NCBI GenBank assembly: GCA_032209605.1
Contig: JASFXZ010000039.1
Span: forward strand, 868,001 to 932,000
Source of the DNA: Mactromeris polynyma
Taxonomy: Eukaryota; Mollusca; Bivalvia; Venerida; Mactridae
Length of the DNA: 64,000 nucleotides
Direction: 5' to 3'
The notes beneath the pieces are model-generated. The model had not been told where the DNA came from. It worked only from the letters and a program-made list of their open reading frames with translations, and searched no databases. Numbering within the stretch: the first letter of the stretch is position 1; each line of letters starts with the position of its first letter. A program made the position numbers and the translations under genes. This document shows, one piece after another, positions 1-10,900 of this stretch.

Positions 1-522
1 AGGGCTTTCAAATTGATTTCACAATCAATGTAATATATAGATTACGGTTAACATGTAATTGTTTGTATTTTACTCACATAAATTATGCAGAGAATAATTC
101 TATAATGTATATAAGTACTTCAAATCTTATGCTGGTCTGATGTGCTGGGAATGCTCGTTAATTGATTAAGATACCCTAGACTTGTTTCCCCATGACTGCG
201 ACTGTACAGTGTTAATTAGCATAATCTTCCATGTACAATTAAGTACAATATTGTATAATTGCCTACATTGTTATAGAAATAGATGAGAGAAGATAAACAA
301 TGGTATTTCATTTAGCTTGGCATGTTTCTTTGTTTCTACCTCATTACTGTATGTAATTGGCATGTTTTCTTTCATGTGTGGAGGGCGATAATGTCATAAT
401 GATAGAACCATAAGTTGAATGTTCTGTTGAATTGGGATATAGCCTGTGTAAGATATGAGATGTTTAAAATTAGAATTTTGGTGTGAGGGCTTCATGTAAT
501 ATAGTCTTTGTTCAGACTGGTA

Positions 523-701
523 CAGTCAGACGTCGTTCATTCAAATTCATCGGGTCTGAAATTTTATTTCCAATAAATACATGGTTTTGAACAGCCCATT
601 TCAATTTGACATGTCTTAGGAAGATACATCGGTACCTGATATTATTTCGGATGATACCAAGTATTTGGATAGAAGGTTGTCGAATAAACGAGGTCCGACT
701 G
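523..701. mobile_element. pogo/Tigger-like MITE (179 bp) with TA target duplication
   Basis: The left end starts CAGTCAGACGTCGTTCATTC. The right end, read on the other strand, starts CAGTCGGACCTCGTTTATTC. The terminal inverted repeats therefore match at about 17 of 20 positions. TA dinucleotides flank both ends (521-522 and 702-703). CAGT... termini with a TA duplication are typical of pogo/Tigger elements. No transposase is present, so it is a non-autonomous copy. Confidence 0.75.
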
Positions 702-1580
702 TATGTAACAAATAGTCGGCATTGATGCTGAAACCTGATGATGACCATCTTGTCATTGTCATTTAGTGTTACCTACACTGTTGCAGTATTATACCTAAAT
801 CAGCTTAAATTGTACATTACAAGTATTCAGATCATTGATTAATTAATATGAGAAAAAATCTAATTATTGTATATTCCGTATATCCAGGACTGGTTGCAGG
901 TTTCAGTTCAGGCTTGTGGGGACTTCAGTCTTATCAAATAGATGTGGAAGTATTTTATAATCATATAAATACATTTTGTTCATCAAATTCTCGCCTAAAA
1001 TAATATACACTGTATATAAAGCCTGTCACATTGTAATTCATAGTTTAGTTCTATAGTATTTTATATGCCCAAGTCCCGTTCTAAGTGGAATAATGTCAGT
1101 ACTTTCTTAAAAGTGGTAAAAGCTGTCTGTTTGAAATGAGGGACACAGCTGGATATATTCTCTTCATTGTTCAAAACGTGTGCCAGACATTTATAATGTC
1201 AGTTTTATAAGCATGAGGAATATGGCCAAGTTTCAGCATGAGCACTGTCAAAGAATTATCTATGTAAGGACAGCCAATATAATTTTACTGTCAGTCTGAT
1301 CAAAGGGAGGTTACTCCTACACACCAGTTGAAAGAAACATTTCCTGATAGATGTTCCCATTGACCTATATGTAGATATGTTGTATACCTATACCAGGTTC
1401 CCACTATGTTGGTCCGTGGATAAGATTATTACCCAAGAGTGTGGGAAAATGGCTTGTAGTAATTGGCGCAAAATTACCATGACTGGGTCTGGAATGTATG
1501 TCTGTTACAACTTGCTATAATCTGTAAGGAAGGTCTGTACATCAGCATTGAAGGAACTTCAATATGGAACTTCTTTACAG

Positions 1581-1836
1581 TAAAGTGTTAATTTATTATA
1601 ATGTCACCCCTATTTAAAGGGCCAGCCATTTCTGACTTATGAGATTCCTACATTTTTAGCACATTTACTTCACGATTCCTATCCTTTAATGCCAGACACC
1701 AAGCAGGTAGACACACATTAACCATTATTTAACTAGCTGGCAGTTCACCAACTGGCCACATCAGAATGGACCCCTATTAGGATTCAAACCTTCGACCTCC
1801 CGCTCCAAAGGCAGATGCCTTAACCACCGGAGATAT
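1581..1836 (-). mobile_element. tRNA-derived SINE, family B, copy 1
   Basis: This roughly 255-bp stretch is clearly similar to 35628-35880: shared blocks include TTTAAAGGGCCAGCCA, GATTCCTATCCTT and GCAGATGCCTTAA or its variant. Read on the minus strand it begins with a tRNA-like head: an A-box-like GGTTAAGGCATCTG and a B-box-like GGTTTGAATCC. That arrangement is the internal Pol III promoter of tRNA-derived SINEs. Both copies are diverged. Confidence 0.6.
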
Positions 1837-2575
1837 ATATGTTGTAATAGCAAACATTGACTAACTGGCTACTTCTGCTCACACAGACTGTGTGGTTTAC
1901 TCAGTCAGTAGACCTGACTCGACCTCATCAGGAGGTTGTATGTTCAAAACCAGGAAGCTTCAAACTACATGTAAGAATATGAAACAAGTGCTGCGTTGTT
2001 TATTTGTAAATCAATTTAGTTGTTGGTAATTCCTTGAACATAAAATATAAAAGACTTGCACATTAATTGAATTAATTGAATGAAGGCTGCTAACATACAC
2101 ATGTTTACATTAATTGTTTGGTTTATGCACTCTTATTGTGTGATAATTGATTGCTCACTATCTTGAGACAACAATCTGTATAGATTGACAGATAATGTCA
2201 TAAAGCATGTTAATGATAATTGGTCATAGGTTGTAATGAATTTTATTCTGACATGTTATTATTATGTTATATGTGTAAATAAACATGTTTATAGCTGTGC
2301 CCCTCTTAATTGATTTCCTATGTTTGATATCAAATATAGATTTACTGAGCGAACCTTAGTGTTTAACAAAGGAATTTATTTGTAGAAAAATACAGCCCGA
2401 CCTTTGACATTGATTAGCTTTATGATTCATGAGTTTGTCAAGTTTATTTAGGCCAAACCATTTTGTTAAATCCAGTGCATTTCTTGACTGGTATGTAAAT
2501 CTAAAAATAAACTATACTACTGTTAATTGATATTGAGCATAATGTTGTATTGTTATATTTGCATAATTATGACTA

Positions 2576-2749
2576 CAGTAAAACCTCACTTAAAGACTCA
2601 ATAATAAGACCACCTCAAAATTAAGACCAAAATTTCAAGTCCAATTTGTCTGTTCTGCTCTTTATTCAACCTCAATATTAAGACCATCTCAATATTAAGA
2701 CCAATTTTCAAGGGTCCCAAGGGTGGTCTTATCAATTAGGGGTTACAAC
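2576..2749. mobile_element. CAGTAAAACCTC MITE, copy 1 (right end decayed)
   Basis: It begins CAGTAAAACCTCACTT after a TA. It then carries several internal runs of the form CTCAATATTAAGACC and ends near GGTGGTCTTATCAATTAGGG. It is homologous along its whole length to 33822-33999, whose two ends are intact. The right terminal repeat is degenerate here. This is a pogo-like non-autonomous element by its ends and TA flank. Confidence 0.65.
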
Positions 2750-4856
2750 TCTAACTCATAAGATGTTAGACAAAACCCTGTGCTAGGGATGGAATAAAGG
2801 CAGCACATTTACTGATAGCAGTTTGTCTGAATCCACTGGGTGAGCAGATGTGCCGTGCCCCCCCACCCCATGGCAAGATAAATCATGGATAGGTGCATAC
2901 TATTTATCGATCAACACATCTTTGATGGATACATCTTCCTGTATGTACCTTGGATTAGGAACTTCAAACTCTGTTTGTTCTTGTTTTGTTTACTGATCCC
3001 CTGTATTACACATATTTACCATCCATGCATATTTGTTTATTTATTTAAATATTAATGGATATCCTGCTATGATGGAGCGGATGAAATGTGTCAGAGAAGA
3101 GGTGATAGTGTGATAACTGCGTGGCACCATATGTTGATGGTTGTAAACTAGATAGAGCCTGCGTCTTCCTATTACTGAGGCTAGTTATTAATTTATTGGA
3201 TGTAGAAATTGAATATTTGATTGTTTTCTTTCATTGTGTTGTGCCTTGTCATTGTTAGAGGTGTGAAAAACACAGCATTTGAAGGGCATGGGAATATGAT
3301 TATTAATGGGTTATGAATGTTATCCATGCGCGGATCCAGAGGGGGGGGGGGGACCGGGGGTCCGAAACCCCCTGAGATTTTGCAAACATATTTTTTCTCT
3401 TTAAAATCCTGTGTCCAGAGAGAGTCCAAACATTCGAAGGCCTGAAATATACTGTAAGACCTTGATCTCCCTGACGAATTGCTGGAGCCGCACTTGTTAA
3501 ACCTTTGTAATATATCTTATTCCTGTTACATATAACTGAAGTACATTCAAGAAATGGTGTCAAACTCTACCACTAGAAATTATATTTACTTTTTTATATT
3601 TAATTGTATTCACATCCACACATGTACATTAAGTGCATTTTTATTTCCAGCCCGATGCATGTATATAATCAAACTTAGCATCAGTCAAAGTTTTCTCATT
3701 TCTAACATAAACTTAAAAATGTCATTAGTTAACACATCTGACAAGTTACACATCTGGAAAATAAATCAAAGAAATCACAAACTGACTCATGGAATCTGTA
3801 AAACTGCCTCTTGTAGTTTATGTAGTGTGACATTAGGTCAGACTGGTTTACCATTTGTCCTCAATGTTAAATATGTAACTCTTCAATTGGAGGTAATAAA
3901 TGTGCTTCTGTCTGTTTGCTCTAAATAAAATTCATTAAATTCCCCACCTCTTCCAGGAAACAGATCAAGAATCTGAAATATTCTTAGATAACTTCATTCC
4001 ATAGCAGATTATCAGCTGTACATAATCAAGATATTATTCTGAATGCTTTTAATCCATAAACAAGAAGATTTTATTAACAGATTTTATGCAGGAAGTCGGT
4101 AATGTTCATGATTGTATAACCTTAATGTTTACATCATGTATTTTAGTGCATTATGATTGTATCATTAATTACAGTTACATATTTCACATCCACTGAAAAG
4201 AGGAATGCCTGTTAGAACAAAAGAAAAAACAAATAATCCTTTCTGCATTAATTTTTAAATGTTATTTATAGCTTCACTCAATTCATGTTTTGTGTGATTT
4301 ATTAATCTGCCTGTTCTTTATGTTATATATGTACATCTATATTCTAGTAAGTTATGAGTAATGGTAATTTCCTGATTTCATTGATTACAATTTATAAATA
4401 CTATAAATTATGTCAAAAATATAACAATCAGAGCAAATGGTGACACATTTTAACATCCACAAAAGTGATTTAGTGTACTGGTAATCTTTGTACTCATTTT
4501 CAATCCCTTTTCTACAATGTCATAAATCATGAATTTCTATACATTTGTTATAACCTGATACTTATAACCTTCCCATTTCTGACAGCATGGTTTATTTCTA
4601 CCTCAAATAACATCATATTATTATCAGTATTATCAATAAACTTCTTCAAATGGTTTATTTATTCTCCCAAACCCACTCATCACTATTGATAAACTGCCAA
4701 ACCGCTTGATGTTTTTCTGATACTATATTTATCAGCGCTGGTTACTCATTGATCGACCCTCGCTGATGTTTCAGTCATAGTGTATATGTCTCATTCAGTA
4801 CTGAGTGTTATGTTGTGTAGTGTGTGTTAAACTGTGTGAGGATTACATTATTAATC

Positions 4857-4865
4857 ATGGAATAA
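4857..4865 (+). promoter_or_regulatory. Two-codon upstream ORF before the srGAP start
   Basis: ATG GAA TAA lies 12 nt before the proposed srGAP ATG at 4878. It has a good start context (A at -3, G at +4). A second small upstream frame, six codons plus stop, starts at 4810. Both would be in the 5' leader if transcription starts upstream of about 4800. No TATA box is obvious. Whether they are in the mRNA is inferred, not seen. Confidence 0.35.
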
Positions 4866-4877
4866 TAAATGTTTAAA

Positions 4878-4938
4878 ATGGATTCATTACTAAAATCAAA
4901 TAAATCGGAATCGAAGAAGAAGGGCTCTCGTTATTTTG
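4878..4938 (+). CDS. SRGAP: srGAP exon 1: initiator exon
   Basis: ATG at 4878 has a good context (AAAATGG). Twenty codons, rich in Lys and Ser, end one base into a codon at a GTAAAT donor. Joining to exon 2 gives ...SRYF-DIRQQLAEQLKCLE, matching the family's ...IRxQLxEQxKCL. The roughly 20-residue leader matches the family's usual leader length but not its sequence. An alternative first exon elsewhere remains possible. Confidence 0.6.
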
Positions 4939-7900
4939 GTAAATATTGCTGGTATATGACTGCAACTAATATCGGTTTTTATTCAAAATATTGTTAACTG
5001 TCATTATTACCGCCACCTGTGGTCATTATATGTTGAAAGGCTTCTCAACTGTTGAAATTAATGACTTGTCTCTACTGCTTAAGGCTATATAATAGATCAA
5101 AGACATGTGTTTGAAACCGAAGTCTCTTCTTGTAAAATTGAATTTGTGACCTTATTAAACCACAATTGTTGATATTTTCATGCTTTAAACTTGAGTCATT
5201 TTGTTGATACTACTTGGTATGGTATTGTAGCTATTTAGCCTCCACATTCTTGCTGTAAGTTTAAATGGTCAATGTAGATTAGTTACAAAGACATGCAGGC
5301 AGCGGTTACTGTCAATAATTTCAGTTATTATCTGAACATTAGCATAATACCATGTATTGAAGGGTGGCTGGCTTTTGTTATGGGTATAATTTTATGTTAA
5401 TGATACCTGCCAGCTGTACACAATGTTTGATTTACTCCATGTTTAAACACATTATATTGATCGAAGTTCAACACAAAGTAAAATGTATGAGAAATTAGAA
5501 ATGACGGATAAAAGTCATTTTGTGCCTCCAACATTAAAATGGGGGGTGGGGGGCATTTCAGAAATCAGCCTTATTTATTTCATAATTATCTTATGTAGCC
5601 TATATTTGTGTGTGTTGTAGGCTAGATAATTGATTTAAAATTGATGCAAATTTCAGGCATTAATTATACTCATTAATAGTGGGTCCTTTGTTTGCTTCCC
5701 CTACTGGCCCCTAGATCCCTCCTGCTCTCCAATTATTGGTTTTGAAGCCTTTGTTTTGTGATTGACCCAGTTAAACTTTGGCAGCATAATGCCACACAAT
5801 GCATTGTTAAAACAACTTTAATTAATTACCTGCATGTTTTATTCTGTGAGAATGTTTGTTGCCTTGACAATGTATTCAATAACCAGTTGCGTTATTTGTA
5901 TAATAAATTTGCCATATCAAATGAAGTTCCAGTATGGTTTATATTGCATATTTCCCTTGTCTTTGATCTAAAATGTTTGTAAAATTTATCAGTTTGAGAA
6001 TTAGATGTTAGCTTGTATTTAATTGTCTTTCTAATTGTTTCGTTTTGTCAGTCACCTCAGATTCTTTGGTAACGTAGAATTGTCTCTAAGAAATATCTCA
6101 ATGGTCCATGAGGCTGTAAAGCTTACTCTAACTTTTACTTAACATCTATAACAAAAATCTGGCTGTTTTTGTCATTATTTGATTATCATATTATCATGTA
6201 TACTAGTAATATGGTTTGGTATGTTTGTCCATCCCCCTTAAATGTTGAACTATTGGAGTGTTTAAACAACCAATACTCACACTCTGATAACCAGACAGTA
6301 AATGTTGTTTAGTCTCTATAGTCAATGAAGTTTTGACAGACTAAAATTAAGAATGCGTGTTGAAGCTGTAGCATGTACATAACATCTTCCATACATGCCA
6401 AGTATTTGTCTGGTTTGTTCCTTGTGATATAAATTTCTGTTTATGCTTTACTCTCTAATGGAAACACATTATCAATGTTGTGTAACACAACTACAAGCAT
6501 GGGCTGTCAGATATATAAAAATGTTATTCATCATCTAGTTCACGCTCACAAATTGAGCAAATATATGTCTCTAGAGAATGGAGAAAATGGGTGCTAGAGA
6601 AAATTGCCAATGTATTAGTCATTCTATGTTTCTACATGGTGTGCAATTTCTGATTTCTTTCTGTTCCTTTGTTTGAGGTTAGCTGAGTGAAAATACTCAA
6701 GCATTATAATGCTTGAACAATCAATACTAACCATTCTTTCACTCTCCAATGCAAGACATTTGCTTTATTTTCATGGTATTTTTATTAGAAATCTGGTGTT
6801 ATGTTACTATGGGTAAATTTATTACTGCCATGTTTACAAACAGTGGTGGCTGGCTACTGGGTTAATTTGAAATTTAGTGCTGTTAATGATGGAAATATTG
6901 AGACCTCATGTTGGTGGAAGTTCTTATGCTGCTGTAATCCCTTGTGCAAATTTCTTTTCCAATCTGATTATCTCACTTGATCTGCAAATTGTCCTGTAAA
7001 TGACCTCTAGGGGTCATGCTCCCAGCTGAGTTAGGGCCCACGATTTAGTGTGAATAATGGGTGATATAGATTATTGAGATATGAATGAGGAAAGGAGGGG
7101 GTGTTAAGGAGTCCTGTGGGAAAGGTTTTGTATGGTTGTGTATTCAATATAATACATGTTGAAAGAAGAAGTAAATTGTACAATAAAAAGTCATCCAATA
7201 CAAAATGCATGTACTAGATGATTGATTTTATAGGGTTACTGGGATTTTCCATTGAAACATGACATACTGCCTATATACACTAGTTTGATGTTACAATTAA
7301 ATGTCTTCTATGCTGAATACTCCTGTGACCTGATAATTCATGCCGATTCCATAATGTGCTGTCATTTGTCAATCAAACTTTGCCTGGAATTTTCTAAGCA
7401 AGTTTTTTGCATCGATTTCTAAGGAGAATATTAATGGTATTCATTATAATGTTAGTTCTATAATATCAGGGATTCTACAAGGTGCTGTCAATCTCAAGGG
7501 ATATTTCGATAATTTTTACCAAATTTTACCATTTTATAGCCAAAATGCCTATAATTTAGAGAAAAATTGACCCTTCAGCCAGAATCCTTTGGGTCAAAAT
7601 GTGGCTTTTTGGAAATTCCAGGGGTCAAAGGGTCAACTCCAGGGTCAAATGGAATCCCTGATTATATGTGTTCTATCAGTTGATGAATCATTGTTGAATA
7701 TAATGTTGGCTTAATTTTAGTAGAATATGATGATCATCAGCTGATTGATGAATGATGATAATAATCTATAGAGAATGAATCAGGCATGTTCATGTTAAAC
7801 TCTGTGTGTATGACTTTATTCAATGCTTATAGTGATAATCTTACCACAGGAAACTATACTTATATATAGACAAGTCTGCGAGAATCATGATATTTAAAAT

Positions 7901-10900
7901 CACAAAGTTCTGCTTTATCGATCTCTTTTACCTACGCCAACTAATCTGATTGAATTGTTGAAAGATATGTGCATAAACAAGCCAAGGTAATAATATGGGT
8001 GCAGATTTCTGGCAAGTGTGCTACTGGAATATAACAGATCAAAATGACTGTAAATGTCACCTTCATTTGATGCCAGTGCAAATTCTTAGTTCATTATTAA
8101 TAGATATAAGTTTAGCTCTTATTTTTACTTAGTACAGGGATAGTTAAATAATACTGTTTTAAGTTGTCTGCACTTAATTTGTATACATTTACTACAAAAT
8201 CTTGTAAGTTTTTATGTTTTGCTCGATACATTGGTATCAAAGAATCGATAGGCATGTTTCGGTCAACTTACGGCTGCAAATATAGAATATTCTGAAGCTA
8301 TGTTTCGGTCAACTTACGGCTGCAAATATAGAATATTCTGAAGCTATGTTTCGGTCAACTTACGGCTGCAAATATAGAATATTCTGAAGCTATGTTTCGG
8401 TCAACTTACGGCTGCAAATATAGAATATTCTGAAGCTGCCTGGATCTAGATTGTTTTCTAATGCTTTGTTGCACTTAATATTGACCATTTAGTATTGCAA
8501 AGCTATAATTTCAAACAACAGAAATAGATGGATTTTACTGCAAGCATCATATTTTATTTGGTTTGCCTGATCATTTCATTATAGTATTTCTCACCACTTC
8601 ATTGCATGTAGAATCTGGTAGTATCATATTATTGATTTCTGTTCAAGCAGTCTCCCCCTGGCTATTGTTTTAGTATAATATTTGTATTTTAGTTCAATGT
8701 GTCATGGTTTTCTTGTTTAATCCATACTGCAAGGTTACAACTACAGGCTGGTTCAATAAGGAATGATGAAAAATGGTCACAATTCTGAACTAAAATGATC
8801 TGGTACGTGTGTTACATATTCGAAAGTACTTGTGACAACCCTCATTCTCGTATTGGATTTCAAAACAATTTGGTACCAGCCCCTCATGAATCTAGGTTTA
8901 GATTTCGTGGTAACATCTTGCAATTTAGGAAACGCCAGATGTGTGACTGACTTTTCTTTAAAGCCTCTTCCTTTCAAATCAGTAGTTTTATGTCTTTGTG
9001 AATGTTTTCAGTTTTTTCTCTGGCATGGTTAATTTATTTTTCTTTCTGTGGATAAAGTACTGTAGATATTTTTCAGTGGAAAAACCTGGTGCATGTTTTT
9101 AATAGCAAACATTAAAGGCCTGATGCAGCTAAAATTATGCAGGGAAAGTATCAGTAATGATGTAACAGAAAGGTTTTAATGTTTCCAGGAAGTGAAAGTC
9201 TGTAAACAGACAGTTCATAATTAGATTAAATTAGTGCCTGCCAGAGTGGAGTGGCCCTCTGTAATATATTGTCATGGATTTACATGTATTGACTAATTGA
9301 CTGAGCATGATAAATATGGATAGAAATGTGTGAAAGTACGTATATTTTCAGCTAATCTCACAGCAGTGAGTCATAATGTCCCTTCCTGTACATGACGGGC
9401 TCTTATATTTCTGAACCACACATTTCCTGATTAGGAGTCGATCATTTCCTATGTCTCTCTTGATACGATTAATAAACAGTCAGTCTGAACAATTGGAAGC
9501 ATTCAATATATAATAGACACCATTATTCCTTGTACAATAATTGTTGTTGTTTTTTCAGGCACCAGTAGTCATTGTAATTGTTTATTGTTTTTTCATGAAC
9601 TTAAAAATGCATTTATCATTCCTGACTTCAGTTTAACATTTAAGTGTCATTTTATATCAGTATAATCGCTGCAAATTTTGCCTTATCAACATTGGCTTTA
9701 ATGATGACTCATGGTGAACATTTTAAACATTTAACTGCACTTATTTCCTTTATTCTGACACATCAAATCGCCTCCAGGCTTTATGCATAAGATTACATGC
9801 AAATAACTGGTTTTTACTCTGGAATTTTCTTACATGCACGACATTGAGAAAATTAAAACTTGAAACTTTTGGCCTGTCACTGGGTTTGTAGGTAACATTG
9901 TTATCTGTCTCGTCTGTCTAGACTTGGTGGGTTTGTAGGTAACATTGTTATCTGTCTCGTCTGTCTAGACTTGGTGGGTTTGTAGGTAACATTGTTATCT
10001 GTCTCGTCTGTCTAGACTTGGTGGTTTTGTAGGTAACATTGTTATCTGTCTCGTCTGTCTAGACTTGGTGGTTTTGTAGGTAACATTGTTATCTGTCTCG
10101 TCTGTCTAGACTTGGTGGGTTTGTAGGTAACATTGTTATCTGTCTCGTCTGTCTAGACTTGGTGGTTTTGTAGGTAACATTGTTATCTGTCTCGTCTGTC
10201 TAGACTTGGTGGTTTTGTAGGTAACATTGTTATCTGTCTCGTCTGTCTAGACTTGGTGGGTTTGTAGGTAACATTGTTATCTGTCTCGTCTGTCTAGACT
10301 TGGTGGTTTTGTAGGTAACATTGTTATCTGTCTCGTCTGTCTAGACTTGGTGGGTTTGTAGGTAACATTGTTATCTGTCTCGTCTGTCTAGACTTGGTGG
10401 TTTTGTAGGTAACATTGTTATCTGTCTCGTCTGTCTAGACTTGGTGGTTTGTTGGTAACATTGTTATCTGTCTCGTCTGTCTAGACTTGGTGGTTTGTAG
10501 GTAACATTGTTATCTGTCTCGTCTGTCTAGACTTGGTGGGTTTGTAGGTAACATTGTTATCTGTCTCGTCTGTCTAGACTTGGTGGGTTTGTAGGTAACA
10601 TTGTTATCTGTCTCGTCTGTCTAGACTTGGTGGTTTGTAGGTAACATTGTTATCTGTCTCGTCTGTCTAGACTTGGTGGTTTTGTAGCAAAAATTGATGC
10701 TAATTCAACCAACATTAAAGGTTTTTAGTTAAATTATTGTGAAACAATCTCAAATTGTAATTTACATTGAAATTTCCATTGTGTAATTAATGTTTTATAG
10801 GTATGTAAATATGGGTTAAGATCTTGTCTTGTATAACAGTCGAGCCTGTGAGGGTCTATATAATGGTTACAAATGTGAGATCAGAGAACACTCTCAAAAC

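Larger units (their letters stand above)
1..4750. other. 5' flanking region of the srGAP gene, repeats only
   Basis: I see no convincing coding exon on either strand here. The stretch is AT-rich and holds a pogo-like MITE at 523-701, a tRNA-derived SINE at 1581-1836, and a second MITE at 2576-2749. A G-homopolymer lies near 3340-3352. Open frames such as 3554-3928 (+) have no recognisable domain, no splice context and compositions typical of chance frames. Upstream non-coding exons or an alternative promoter of srGAP could lie here and would be invisible to inspection. Confidence 0.5.

Noticed and set aside
3340..3360. Long G-run as a functional signal
   Set aside because: Homopolymers here and near 15340 are common in such genomes and prone to sequencing error; nothing else supports a role.
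3554..3928. 124-codon open frame upstream of srGAP
   Set aside because: No recognisable motif, low-complexity hydrophobic start, no splice or promoter context.
9881..10687. CRISPR-like regular array
   Set aside because: Repeats are directly abutting with near-identical spacers, in an animal intron and without cas genes; it is a minisatellite. The same applies to 47003-47354 and 44801-44950.
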